Source: Modestobacter versicolor (lineage in GTDB: Bacteria; Actinomycetota; Actinomycetes; Mycobacteriales; Geodermatophilaceae). From it: a stretch of DNA of 64,000 bases. Made by a program: the position numbers and the translations under genes. The notes beneath the pieces were generated by a model, which was not told the DNA's origin, did not search any database, and saw only the letters and a list, made by a program, of their open reading frames with translations. The stretch lies in NCBI RefSeq assembly GCF_014195485.1, contig NZ_JACIBU010000001.1, positions 3,472,001 through 3,536,000 on the forward strand, in the 5' to 3' direction. Shown one piece after another: positions 45,028-52,929 of this stretch; the first letter of the stretch is position 1; every line of letters starts with the position of its first letter.

Positions 45028-46242
45028 GTGCCCAACCCCTATCTGCACGTGCTGCGGACCCCGCACGCCCTGCCGATGGTGCTGGCGGCGTTCATCGGCC
45101 GGCTGCCGCTGTCGATGATCGGGCTGGGCAGCGTGCTGCTGGTGCAGGACTACACCGGGTCCTACGGCCTGGGCGGCGCGGTGGCGGCGGTCGGCGCGGT
45201 CGCCTCGGCGGTCTCCGGCCCGGTGATCGGGCGGCTGGCCGACGCCCACGCCCAGCGCCGGGTGCTGCTGTCGGTGCTCGCCGTCTTCGTCGTCTCCGGC
45301 TTCGTCTTCCTCACCTCGGTGCGCGAGGACTGGCCGCTGTGGACCGTCTTCCTCTCCGCCGGGGCCACCGGGGCCAGCCTGCCGCCGGTCGCCTCGATGA
45401 TCCGGGTGCGCTGGACCCACCTGCTGCGCGGCACACCCCGGCTGCCGACCGCGCTGGCGATGGAGTCGGTGGTCGACGAGTTCGTCTTCATCGTCGGCCC
45501 GGTGCTGGTCACCTTCCTGTCCACCACCGGGCACACCACCTCCGGCGTGGTCACGGCGTTCACCCTGGCCGCGGTCGGCACGCTGCTGTTCGCCGCGCAG
45601 TGCCGCACCGAGCCTCCCCCCGTGGCGCACGAGCACCGGCGCGGGCCCTCGGCGATGCGGGTGCCGGGGCTGCGGGTGCTCTTCGTCGTCGGGGCCGCGG
45701 TCGGCGCCATCCTGGGCACCCTGGAGATCGCCCTGGTCGCCTTCGCCGACGAGGCCGGCGCCCGGTCGCTGAGCGGGCTGCTGATCGCCGGGCTGGCGGC
45801 GGGCTCGATGGCCGCCGGGATCGGCTGGGGCACCGTGCACTGGCGGGTGCGGCTGCGGCACCGGCTGGTCTGCGTGCTCACGGTGCTGACGGTGCTGACC
45901 GTGCCGCTGATGCTGGTGGAGAGCTACTGGCTGATGCTGCCCCTGGTGGTGCTCGCCGGGGTGGCCGTCTCCCCCTCGCTGATCAGCGCGTTCACCCTGG
46001 CCGAGGTGCTGGTGCCCCGGTCGACGGTCACCGAGGCGTTCACCTGGATCGGCACCTCGCTGGCGCTGGGCGTCGCGGTCGGGGCGTCGGTGGCCGGCAA
46101 GATCGTCGACCACGCCGGCGCCAACGCCAGCTTCGTGGTGGCCACCGTCTCCGCCGCCGCCGCGACGGTCGTCGTCGCGCTCGGCCAGCGGCGGCTGCAC
46201 GTCCCCGCCGAGCACGCCCCGACCGCCGCCCTGGCGCACTGA
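45028..46242 (+). CDS. Major facilitator superfamily transporter
   Basis: 404 residues with about twelve membrane segments. VIGRLADAHAQRRVLL is the MFS cytoplasmic loop motif between helices 2 and 3. It belongs to a drug-efflux-like actinobacterial group; the substrate is unknown. GTG at 45028 was chosen because GGAGG lies ahead of it and NPYLHVLRTPHALPMVL is a typical family start; GTG at 45007 would add seven residues. The stop is six bases before the hydrolase gene. Confidence 0.88.
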   Translation: MPNPYLHVLRTPHALPMVLAAFIGRLPLSMIGLGSVLLVQDYTGSYGLGGAVAAVGAVASAVSGPVIGRLADAHAQRRVLLSVLAVFVVSGFVFLTSVREDWPLWTVFLSAGATGASLPPVASMIRVRWTHLLRGTPRLPTALAMESVVDEFVFIVGPVLVTFLSTTGHTTSGVVTAFTLAAVGTLLFAAQCRTEPPPVAHEHRRGPSAMRVPGLRVLFVVGAAVGAILGTLEIALVAFADEAGARSLSGLLIAGLAAGSMAAGIGWGTVHWRVRLRHRLVCVLTVLTVLTVPLMLVESYWLMLPLVVLAGVAVSPSLISAFTLAEVLVPRSTVTEAFTWIGTSLALGVAVGASVAGKIVDHAGANASFVVATVSAAAATVVVALGQRRLHVPAEHAPTAALAH

Positions 46243-46247
46243 CCGGC

Positions 46248-47513
46248 ATGGCCGTGCAGTACGAGGTCCCCGGCATGGTGGTGCGCGAGCACGCGCTGCC
46301 CGTGCCGCTGCACTGGGGCGCCGACGGCGGCGAGGAGATCCAGGTCTTCGCCCGGGAGCTCGTGCACCCGGACCGGCGGGACGACGACCTGCCGGTGCTC
46401 TGCTTCCTGCAGGGCGGCCCTGGTGGGAGGTCGCCGCGCCCGGTCGGCGGTGGTGACTGGATCGCCCGGGCGCTGCAGGAGTTCCGGGTGGTGCTGCTGG
46501 ACCAGCGCGGCACCGGGCGCAGCTCGCGGGTGACCGCCCGCCGGATCAGCGCCTTCGACGACCCGCGCGCGGCGGCCGAGCACCTGCTCGCCTTCCGCGC
46601 CGACTCGATCGTCGCCGACGCCGAGCACGTCCGGACGACGCTGTACGGCGGCCGGCCGTGGACGACGCTGGGGCAGAGCTACGGCGGGTTCGTCACCCTC
46701 ACCTACCTCTCGCAGGCGCCGCAGGGGCTGGCGCGCTGCCTGGTCACCGGCGGGCTGGCGAGCCTGCGCCCGGACGCGCGGGAGCTGTACCGCCGCACCT
46801 ACCCGCGGGTGGCGGCGCGGACCCGGCGGTTCTACGAGCGCTTCCCGGACGACGTCGCCCGGGTGGCCGCGGTCGCCGACGTCCTGGCCGCGACCGACGT
46901 CCGGTTGCCCGACGGCGACCGGCTGACGGTCCGCCGGCTGCAGACGCTCGGGCACGGCCTGGGCACGAAGACCGGGCTGGAGCAGCTGCACTGGCTGTTC
47001 GAGGAGGCCTTCGAGGAGGGCACCGACCAGCTCGCCGAGCCCTTCCTGGAGAGCGTCGCCCAGCGCACCTCCTACACGGAGAACCCCCTCTACGCCGTGC
47101 TGCACGAGAGCATCTACGCCAGCGGGCCGGGCGCGACGTCGTGGGCGGCCGAGGCCGAGCGGGGCGCGGGGTTCGACCCGGGGCGGCGGCCGCTGCCGTT
47201 CACCGGCGAGATGGTCTACCCCTGGATGTTCGACGAGATCCGGTCGCTGCGGCCCTTCGGTCCCGCCGCGCGGGCCCTGGCCGAGGTCGGGTCGTACCCC
47301 CCGCTCTACGACCGCGCCGTGCTGGCGGCCAACGAGGTGCCGGTCGACGCGGCGGTCTACTTCGACGACATGTACGTCGACGCCGGGCTCTCGCTGGAGA
47401 CCGCCGACGCGGTGGGCAACCTGCGGGTCTGGGTGACCAACGAGCACGAGCACGACGGGCTGCGCACCGGCGACGTCCTCGACCGGCTGCTCGGCTGGCG
47501 CACCCGCTGCTGA
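46248..47513 (+). CDS. Alpha/beta hydrolase, prolyl aminopeptidase-like (S33)
   Basis: 421 residues. CFLQGGPGGRSP is the oxyanion-hole HGGPG-type loop, LLDQRGTGRSSR the family's DQRG motif, TTLGQSYGGFVTLTYL the nucleophile Ser, and WVTNEHEHDGLRTGDVL near the end the Asp/His region. This is the tricorn-associated or proline iminopeptidase kind, which frees N-terminal proline or other residues from short peptides. No signal peptide, so cytosolic peptide recycling is likely. It is followed directly by repeat copy C. Confidence 0.9.
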   Translation: MAVQYEVPGMVVREHALPVPLHWGADGGEEIQVFARELVHPDRRDDDLPVLCFLQGGPGGRSPRPVGGGDWIARALQEFRVVLLDQRGTGRSSRVTARRISAFDDPRAAAEHLLAFRADSIVADAEHVRTTLYGGRPWTTLGQSYGGFVTLTYLSQAPQGLARCLVTGGLASLRPDARELYRRTYPRVAARTRRFYERFPDDVARVAAVADVLAATDVRLPDGDRLTVRRLQTLGHGLGTKTGLEQLHWLFEEAFEEGTDQLAEPFLESVAQRTSYTENPLYAVLHESIYASGPGATSWAAEAERGAGFDPGRRPLPFTGEMVYPWMFDEIRSLRPFGPAARALAEVGSYPPLYDRAVLAANEVPVDAAVYFDDMYVDAGLSLETADAVGNLRVWVTNEHEHDGLRTGDVLDRLLGWRTRC

Positions 47514-47570
47514 AGGACCCTCCTGCCCCCCACCGCTCGCACGTTCGCAGTGGGCCCCTGCAGGAAGGCC
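47513..47570 (+). repeat. Intergenic hairpin repeat, copy C
   Basis: Begins AAGGACCCTCCTGCC directly at the hydrolase stop and ends GCAGGAAGGCC. Outer arms CCTCCTGC and GCAGGAAGG pair with one exception, and the inner CCCAC and GTGGG pair around CGCTCGCACGTTCGCA. It is the most diverged of the four copies but has the same plan. Confidence 0.6.
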
Positions 47571-47594
47571 ATAAAGTGCATCAACCTGATGGAC

Positions 47595-47623
47595 TTGACG
47601 AACAATGCGGCGGCTGGTCTGAT
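47595..47623 (+). promoter_or_regulatory. Promoter of the cysteine-catabolism unit
   Basis: -35 TTGACG (47595-47600), 17-base spacer, -10 TCTGAT (47618-47623), in an AT-rich stretch that also holds ATAAAGTGCATCAACC upstream. The predicted transcription start falls at about 47630, so the leader-peptide GTG at 47631 would be translated without an untranslated leader. Confidence 0.5.
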
Positions 47624-47630
47624 CCCTGGC

Positions 47631-47711
47631 GTGTCCTACTCGCTGGAGCTGCACCGCCGCTGCGCGGTCGACCTGCTCCGGGTCGCCAGCGCGCTCTGTC
47701 CGGCGCGCTGA
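47631..47711 (+). CDS. Sulfur-metabolism leader peptide
   Basis: 26 codons from GTG, reading MSYSLELHRRCAV and then DLLRVASALCPAR. The RR(x)xVDLLRVASALC pattern is that of the short leader peptides found before cysteine and sulfur genes in Actinobacteria. By family knowledge, translation of the cysteine codons near the end senses cysteinyl-tRNA supply and tunes the downstream genes by attenuation. Two Cys codons are seen (TGC, TGT). It lies 71 bases before the cysteine dioxygenase gene, which fits. The start is consistent with a leaderless message. Confidence 0.75.
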   Translation: MSYSLELHRRCAVDLLRVASALCPAR

Positions 47712-47782
47712 CCCCCTCCCGACCGACACACCTCGCGCGCCCCCCTCCCGGGGAGAGCTGCGCCCTGCACCGAGGAACCCCC

Positions 47783-48328
47783 GTGACCCTGATCGCTGAA
47801 CCCGTCCTGCCCGGTGCCCCCGCCCGCCGGCCCAGCGGGGCGGCCGCCCTGGCCGTCGCCCTGACCCTGGCGACCGACCTGTGGGCACCCCTCGTCGAGT
47901 ACCGCGACGAGAGCCGCTGGACCCACCTGGTCGACCCGGCCGACGCCGCCGCCGTGCTCGACCCGTCGCTGCACGCCGAGCTGGCCGGCGCCCAGGTGTG
48001 GCTGCTGTCCTGGCTGCCCGGCCAGGGCACCGACCTGCACGACCACGGCAGCTCCGCCGGCGCCTTCGCGGTGGCCCGCGGCACGCTCACCGAGCGCGTG
48101 GTGGCCGCTCGCCCCCGGGCGGCCGCGCACCAGAGCACCACCGACCTGGCCGCCGGGCGGGTGCGGTACTTCGGGCCGCACTACGTGCACCAGGTGACCA
48201 ACTCGCTCACCGAGCCCGCGGTGAGCCTGCACGTCTACGCCCCGGCGCTGCGCTGGATGAACACCTACCGGGTCGAGCACGGCGCGCTCGTGCGCACCGG
48301 CACGGAGAAGGCGGGGGTGGACTGGTGA
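47783..48328 (+). CDS. Cysteine dioxygenase family cupin
   Basis: 181 residues. DLHDHGSSAGAFAVARGTLT carries the first cupin motif with the metal histidines (around residues 86-88), and RYFGPHYVHQVTNSLTEPAV the third, with PAVSLHVYAPALRWMNTYRV completing the fold. This is the short bacterial CDO: an iron enzyme that oxidises cysteine with oxygen to cysteine sulfinate in the cytosol. GTG after CGAGGAACCCCC. The stop overlaps the rhodanese start (GTGA), a pair commonly seen in Actinobacteria, with the leader peptide upstream. Confidence 0.9.
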   Translation: MTLIAEPVLPGAPARRPSGAAALAVALTLATDLWAPLVEYRDESRWTHLVDPADAAAVLDPSLHAELAGAQVWLLSWLPGQGTDLHDHGSSAGAFAVARGTLTERVVAARPRAAAHQSTTDLAAGRVRYFGPHYVHQVTNSLTEPAVSLHVYAPALRWMNTYRVEHGALVRTGTEKAGVDW

Positions 48329-48741
48329 GCACGCTGAGCCCCGCCCGCCCGGCCGGCGCCCGCACCGTCGACGAGCTGCTCGCCGACGCCCGGTCGCGGC
48401 TGCAGCGGATCGGCCCGCTGGAGGCCGCCACCCGGGTGGCCGACGGCGCGGTGCTGGTCGACATCCGGCCCGCCGCGCAGCGGGCGCTCGAGGGCTCCGT
48501 GCCCGGCGCCCTGGTCGTCGAGCGCAACGTGCTGGAGTGGCGCTTCGACCCGGCCAGCGACCACCGGCTGCCCGAGGCGACCGGCTACGACGTCGAGGTG
48601 ATCGTGCTCTGCTCCGAGGGCTACACCTCCAGCCTCGCCGCCGACGCGCTCCGCTCGCTGGGCCTGCACCGGGCGACCGACGTGGTGGGCGGCTTCGTCG
48701 CCTGGGTGGCCGTCGGGCTGCCCGCCGAGCTGCCCCGGTAG
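48325..48741 (+). CDS. Rhodanese-like sulfurtransferase domain protein
   Basis: 138 residues, one rhodanese domain. LVDIRPAAQRALEGSVPGAL and the active loop VIVLCSEGYTSSLAADALRS, with the persulfide-carrying Cys at about residue 95, are clear. The loop CSEGYTS is the short type seen in GlpE-like single-domain enzymes. Together with the coupled dioxygenase it may handle sulfane sulfur released in cysteine breakdown. Followed by a strong hairpin. Confidence 0.9.
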   Translation: MSTLSPARPAGARTVDELLADARSRLQRIGPLEAATRVADGAVLVDIRPAAQRALEGSVPGALVVERNVLEWRFDPASDHRLPEATGYDVEVIVLCSEGYTSSLAADALRSLGLHRATDVVGGFVAWVAVGLPAELPR

Positions 48742-48744
48742 CCC

Positions 48745-48795
48745 GCACCCGGCCCGGTCGTCGTCCGACGGAGGGACGGCGGCCGGGCCGGGTGC
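48745..48795 (+). terminator. Hairpin terminator of the cysteine unit
   Basis: Perfect 13-base inverted repeat GCACCCGGCCCGG (48745-48757) and CCGGGCCGGGTGC (48783-48795), loop of 25 bases. It begins just after the rhodanese stop. Confidence 0.65.
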
Positions 48796-48807
48796 GACCC
48801 TGTCGGG

Positions 48808-49527
48808 ATGTCAGAGGACCACTCTTCCCCCCGTGCCTCGCACGCTCGGCGCGGGTCCCTGAAGGGTGGCCAGCCGGCCGCCGGCGGTGGCCGGGTGCTG
48901 GGCGTCGCGCCCGAGCGGCTGGCCCGCTGGCTGGACGGCGTGGCGCAGCGGCACGGCGAGTTCACCGACGTGCACGTGGACGACGGCGGCGCGGTGCACG
49001 TGCGGTGCGCGGACTCCACGGCGGTCGTGCTGACCGCGCCCTACGGCTGGACGCCGGGGCCGGCCCCGCTGACCACCCTCGGTGCTGCGGTGAAGGCACC
49101 GCACCGGACGGCGGTGCTGCTGGTGCGCCGCGGCCGCTGGGCGGTCGGGGTCTTCGACGGCCCGCAGCTCGTCGTCTCCAAGGTCGACGCGCGGCAGGTG
49201 CAGGGCCGCACCGCCGCCGGAGGCTGGTCCCAGCAGCGGTTCGCCCGGCGGCGCGGCAACCAGACCGACGCCGTCGTCACCCACGCGGCCGACACCGCGG
49301 CCCGGGTGCTGCTGCCGCACGTGGCCGGGACGGAGGCGCTGGCCACCGGCGGGGACAGGGGTCTGGTCGCCGAGGTGCTCGCCGACCCCCGGCTGCGGGC
49401 GCTGGACGCGCTGCCCCGGCTCGGCCCGCTGGACGTCGGGGAGCCGACCAAGGCGGTGCTGCTGGAGACCCCGGCCCAGTTCCGCGCGGTGCGGGTGCAC
49501 ATCGTCGAGCCCGGCGACCGGGGCTGA
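48808..49527 (+). CDS. acVLRF1 family peptidyl-tRNA hydrolase
   Basis: 239 residues as read from ATG 48808. The release-factor-like core has GGWSQQRFARRRGNQTDAVV, in which the Q residue of the GWSQQR loop takes the place of the GGQ motif; HVDDGGAVHVRC, KAPHRTAVLLVRRGRWAVGV and FDGPQLVVSKVDARQVQGRT surround it. By family knowledge VLRF1-type proteins free stalled peptides from peptidyl-tRNA on split ribosomal subunits. The first 20 or so residues (from about 48814) coincide with repeat copy D, and the family core begins at about VLGVAPERLARWL, so the real start may be downstream, for instance a GTG near 48896. No ribosome site is visible before 48808. Confidence 0.85.
   Translation: MSEDHSSPRASHARRGSLKGGQPAAGGGRVLGVAPERLARWLDGVAQRHGEFTDVHVDDGGAVHVRCADSTAVVLTAPYGWTPGPAPLTTLGAAVKAPHRTAVLLVRRGRWAVGVFDGPQLVVSKVDARQVQGRTAAGGWSQQRFARRRGNQTDAVVTHAADTAARVLLPHVAGTEALATGGDRGLVAEVLADPRLRALDALPRLGPLDVGEPTKAVLLETPAQFRAVRVHIVEPGDRG
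48814..48871 (+). repeat. Hairpin repeat, copy D, inside the annotated acVLRF1 N-terminus
   Basis: Starts GAGGACCACTCTTCC and ends GAAGGGTGGCC with a core CTCGCACGCTCGGCGCGGG. Arms CCACTCTTC and GAAGGGTGG pair (one G-U). The core is nearly identical to copy A. If the coding start at 48808 is right, the repeat is translated. Confidence 0.65.
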
Positions 49528-49531
49528 CGGT

Positions 49532-49663
49532 TCAGCGCCGGTGGGTCCGCCGCGCGCGGGCAACGGCGGCCGGCCGGTCCCGGGCCTCCTGCGCCAGCTG
49601 GCGGGCGGCGACCACCGACGCGGGCTCGGGGCGGGCCGGGGGAGCCGGCTCGGCGGGGGACAT
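49532..49663 (-). CDS. Small coupled ORF of unknown function
   Basis: 43 residues, Ala/Pro/Arg-rich, ending in a basic tail. The ATG shares one base with the TGA of the anti-sigma-like gene (TGATG), so it would be translated by re-initiation. Composition alone is weak evidence; the overlap is the main support. Confidence 0.4.
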   Translation of the reverse strand: MSPAEPAPPARPEPASVVAARQLAQEARDRPAAVARARRTHRR

Positions 49664-50682
49664 CAGTAGCCCAGCTGGTCGCGGCACCGGGTGATCAGCG
49701 CCTCGGTCTCGGCGTCCTCGGCGGAGCTCAGCGGGCCCGTGCCGTAGGGGCCGCTGAGGATCTCCGAGGAGGTGCCGTCCGGCCCGATCCGGACCTGGAA
49801 GCCCAGCGGCTCCAGGCAGCCCGCCATCAGCTCGGCGAACCGGGCGGGGTCGCCGGTCTGCTGCTGCGGCGCGGGGACGGGCTCCTCGGTGAAGGGCGTC
49901 GTGGGGACCGCCTGGTCGACCCGCACGCCGTCCCGGAGAACGTGCAGCTCGCCCGCGCCGAAGACGATCGGGGTGGTCACCTCCCCCAGCGGCACGCCGT
50001 CCACGACCGGGAGCGCCGTGAAGGTGCGGGTGAGCACGCCGGCCGCGTCCCGGTCCAGGCTGGCGGAGTACTCCGCCTCGTCCCCGGGCCGGCTGAGCAC
50101 CAGCAGCGGGCCGGTGGCGCTCCGGTCGTCGAGCAGGGCGATCGGCGTGTCGGTGCCGCCGCGGGCGGGCGGCGCCGCCAGCTCCAGGTCCTCCGCTGCA
50201 GCGCCGGCCGGGCCGACGTACCAGGCCCAGGCGTGCTGGGCGCCGACCTTGCCCATCACCACCGCCCAGCGCTGACCACCGGGGACGTCGCCGGCGAAGA
50301 GCACCCGCCTGGTGTCCTCCGCCGGGTGCAGGTCCGCGCCGTTGACCCCCAGCGGGCCCGACCACTCGAGGGCCCGGACGCCGGCCACGAACTCCTCGTC
50401 GCCGGCCAGCGAGCCCCGGGTCGGGGCGGCGTACAGGCCCACCGGCCCAGCCGTCGACGGCGCCGCCGTCTGGCCGGGGTCACCGCTGGCGGGCAGCACC
50501 TGCGGCACGGTCACGCCCAGGACCACCGCGGTGAGGGCGGCTGCCGCCCAGCCCGCGGTCCGGCGGCGCTGCCGTCGGCCGAGCGCGATGGCGCGCTCTG
50601 CGGTCTCCGGGCCGCGCGGGCCGGCGGCCCGGTCGGCGAGCTGGTCGAACGCGGTGCGGATGTCGCGGTCCAGGTCGGTCAC
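49663..50682 (-). CDS. Putative membrane-anchored partner (anti-sigma candidate) of SigE-family sigma factor
   Basis: 339 residues. The N-terminal 45 or so residues are cytoplasmic and charged (DRDIRTAFDQLADRAA, ETAERAIALGRRQRRR), then one membrane segment AAALTAVVLGVTVPQVLPAS, then a large extracytoplasmic part without a recognised domain. This layout, and the GTGA overlap with the sigma factor gene just upstream, suggests the sigma factor's regulator. A zinc-binding HxxxCxxC anti-sigma motif is not present, so the mode of inhibition, if any, is unclear. Confidence 0.7.
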   Translation of the reverse strand: MTDLDRDIRTAFDQLADRAAGPRGPETAERAIALGRRQRRRTAGWAAAALTAVVLGVTVPQVLPASGDPGQTAAPSTAGPVGLYAAPTRGSLAGDEEFVAGVRALEWSGPLGVNGADLHPAEDTRRVLFAGDVPGGQRWAVVMGKVGAQHAWAWYVGPAGAAAEDLELAAPPARGGTDTPIALLDDRSATGPLLVLSRPGDEAEYSASLDRDAAGVLTRTFTALPVVDGVPLGEVTTPIVFGAGELHVLRDGVRVDQAVPTTPFTEEPVPAPQQQTGDPARFAELMAGCLEPLGFQVRIGPDGTSSEILSGPYGTGPLSSAEDAETEALITRCRDQLGY

Positions 50683-51203
50683 GACGGCCTCCGGTGGGTG
50701 AGGTCTGCGGGGGTGGGGGTCGCCGGCCGCAGCTGGGCGCGCAGGGTGGCGAGCCCGCGGGTGGCGTGGGTGTTGACGGTGCTGGCCGAGCAGCCCAGCA
50801 CCCGGGCGGTCTCGGCCTCGGTGAGGTCCTCGTAGAACCGGAGCACCAGCACGGCGCGGACCCGGGGCGACAGCGTCCGCAGCGCCTCGCGGAGCTCGTC
50901 GCCGATCGCGTGGGCGAGCTGCGGGTCGTCGCCGGGGCGCTCCGGGAGCGTCTCGATCACCTGCTCCGAGGTCATCAGCCGGCGGCGCCAGCTGACGTGC
51001 GAGGTGACCAGCACCCGGCGGACGTAGGCCAGCGGCGAGTCCGCCTGCTGCACCCGCGCCCAGTGCCGGTGCGCCTTGGCCAGCGCCGTCTGCACGAGGT
51101 CCTCGGCGTGCCCGTGGTCGCCGGCCAGCAGGTACGCGGTGCGCAGCAGCTGCCGCTCGTGCGCGACCACGAAGTCGGTGAACTGGTCGTCCACGGTGCT
51201 CAA
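50679..51203 (-). CDS. SigE-family ECF RNA polymerase sigma factor
   Basis: 174 residues. Region 2: LLRTAYLLAGDHGHAEDLVQ and TALAKAHRHWARV; region 4: RTLSPRVRAVLVLRFYEDLT and EAETARVLGCSASTVNTHAT, RGLATLRAQL. This is the actinobacterial SigE-type ECF group that is often encoded with a membrane protein of unknown fold. TTG at 51203 was taken as start because GGAGGAGGCCCG lies just ahead of it; GTG at 51194 is the alternative. Coupled to the next gene by GTGA. Target promoters unknown. Confidence 0.9.
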   Translation of the reverse strand: MSTVDDQFTDFVVAHERQLLRTAYLLAGDHGHAEDLVQTALAKAHRHWARVQQADSPLAYVRRVLVTSHVSWRRRLMTSEQVIETLPERPGDDPQLAHAIGDELREALRTLSPRVRAVLVLRFYEDLTEAETARVLGCSASTVNTHATRGLATLRAQLRPATPTPADLTHRRPS

Positions 51204-51328
51204 CGGGCCTCCTCCCTGTGCTCCCACCCAGGAGACGCGGCGGGACCGGCCGATCACCGACAGCGGACGATCACGTTTCGGCAACGGCGCCGCCGTGCAC
51301 GACCGCGCGACGCGGGTAGGGGAGAGGC

Positions 51329-52009
51329 GTGCCAGCTCCCTCCCGCGCGGCGGACGGCCGCCTCGACGCCCGTCCCGTACCGGCCCCGGCCGGCCCACCA
51401 CCACCGCCGGGCACCTCGGCGCTGGACCTCGGGCCGGGTGCCGACGTGCTCCTGGCCGTCCCGGCGGGGGAGGTGCGGGCACTGCTGGTCTTCTTCCACG
51501 GCGCCGGTGGGACGGCGGCCGACGCGCTGGGGGCCGTCGCCGACCTGGCCACCGCCCGCGGGGTGGCGGTGCTGGCGACGGGCTCGGCGGCCGCGACCTG
51601 GGACCTCGTCGCCGGCGGGCTGGGCCGCGACGTTGCCGCGCTGGACGCGGCGCTGAGCTGGGTGTTCGACCGGCTCCCGGTGCAGCGGGTCGCCCTGGGC
51701 GGCTTCTCCGACGGCGCGTCCTACGCGCTGTCGCTCGGCGTCGCCAACGGCGACCTGGCCGAGGCCGTGCTCGCCTTCTCACCGGGGTTCGTGGCCGCGC
51801 CGGGACGGTACGGCCGGCCGCGGTTCTGGATCGGTCACGGCACCGAGGACCGGGTGCTGCCGGTCGACCGCTGCGGACGGCGGGTCGCCGGTGAGCTGCG
51901 CACCGACGGCTACGACGTGACCTACGAGGAGTTCACCGGGGGTCACGTGATCACCCCCGACCTGGTCACCACCGCCCTGGGCTGGTGGCTGGCCGCCGGT
52001 CCCGGGTGA
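51329..52009 (+). CDS. Alpha/beta hydrolase, phospholipase/carboxylesterase-like
   Basis: 226 residues. The triad is visible: Ser in VALGGFSDGASYALSLGVAN, Asp in WIGHGTEDRVLPVDRCG and His in EEFTGGHVITPDLVTT; LVFFHGAGGTAAD is the oxyanion loop. This is the small YpfH-like esterase group (carboxylesterase/lysophospholipase). A Pro-rich N-terminus of about 30 residues lacks a signal peptide. Monocistronic and divergent from the sigma factor gene. Confidence 0.85.
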   Translation: MPAPSRAADGRLDARPVPAPAGPPPPPGTSALDLGPGADVLLAVPAGEVRALLVFFHGAGGTAADALGAVADLATARGVAVLATGSAAATWDLVAGGLGRDVAALDAALSWVFDRLPVQRVALGGFSDGASYALSLGVANGDLAEAVLAFSPGFVAAPGRYGRPRFWIGHGTEDRVLPVDRCGRRVAGELRTDGYDVTYEEFTGGHVITPDLVTTALGWWLAAGPG

Positions 52010-52037
52010 GCCGTCCCGGCACCGGCGGCCGGTCGCC

Positions 52038-52829
52038 TCAGAGGTGCGGGGTCGTGGTGGTGGTCAGCTCCACCTGCTCCTTGCGCAGCTCCTGGGTCAC
52101 GGTGGTCTCCTCGGTGGCCCAGCCGGTGGCCAGCCGCACCCGCTCGACCGGCCGTCGCTCCAGCGTCACCGACGGCTCCTCGGCGTAGAGGGTCACCCAC
52201 CCCGAGGTGCTGGTGGCCCGCTGGACGCCCGGCTCGGCGGTCTCACCGGCCGTGCGCGCGGAGTCGGTCGTGCTGAGCGGCAGGTACTCGATCCGGGCCT
52301 GCTGCCGGGTGATGGTCACCGGAACCAGGACCTCCTCGGTGACCTCCTCGATCCGCAGCACCGCCCGGGTCCAGGGCTCCACGACCGTGCTGACCGCCAG
52401 CCGCTCCTCCGTGCGGGTCATCGCCGAGTCCGCCGCCGTCCCGACGGTCGGCCCGTTCGCCGGCGGCACGGGCGGCAGCGTCGTCGTCCGCTGGGGTGCC
52501 CCGACGGCCGGGGTGCCGCGGTAGTGCGCCAGCAGGCGGGCCTCCTCGTCGGGGCTCAGCCGGTCGGCCTGGGACACCCGGGGCGCCGCGCGGACCGCCT
52601 CGGCCGGGACGCCCAGCCGCAGCCGGCCGTCGGCGTAGTCGGCGTCGGCGATCGGCGCGATCACCGGGACGTCGTCCGAGGAGGCGTGCAACCCGTCGGT
52701 CAGGCCGACCCAGGTGGGCTGCTCGGTCACGTCGTCGAGGAAGACGGTGGTGACCGTGCCGAGGGCGTTCCCGTCGCGGTCGTCGGCGATCGCCCCGATG
52801 ACCGGGGGCAGAGCTGAGTCACTGGCCAT
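52038..52829 (-). CDS. PRC-barrel/DUF2382 stress protein
   Basis: 263 residues. The N-terminal 75 residues look like a PRC-barrel (PPVIGAIADDRDGNALGTVT, TVFLDDVTEQPTWVGL). A linker follows, and the last 110 residues are DUF2382 (EERLAVSTVVEPWTRAVLRI, RIEYLPLSTTDSARTAGETA, GWATEETTVTQELRKEQVEL). Both modules are common in actinobacterial stress proteins of unknown mechanism, often multiplied in desiccation- and radiation-tolerant members. Soluble. ATG start with no clear alternative. Confidence 0.85.
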   Translation of the reverse strand: MASDSALPPVIGAIADDRDGNALGTVTTVFLDDVTEQPTWVGLTDGLHASSDDVPVIAPIADADYADGRLRLGVPAEAVRAAPRVSQADRLSPDEEARLLAHYRGTPAVGAPQRTTTLPPVPPANGPTVGTAADSAMTRTEERLAVSTVVEPWTRAVLRIEEVTEEVLVPVTITRQQARIEYLPLSTTDSARTAGETAEPGVQRATSTSGWVTLYAEEPSVTLERRPVERVRLATGWATEETTVTQELRKEQVELTTTTTPHL

Positions 52830-52929
52830 GCCTGTGGATGATCCGGAACCGGCCGGTCTACACATCGGGACGGCCGCCCGGGAGAACTCGGTTGAGCCGG
52901 AACACGGTCACGCGTAGCGTCCTCCGACC

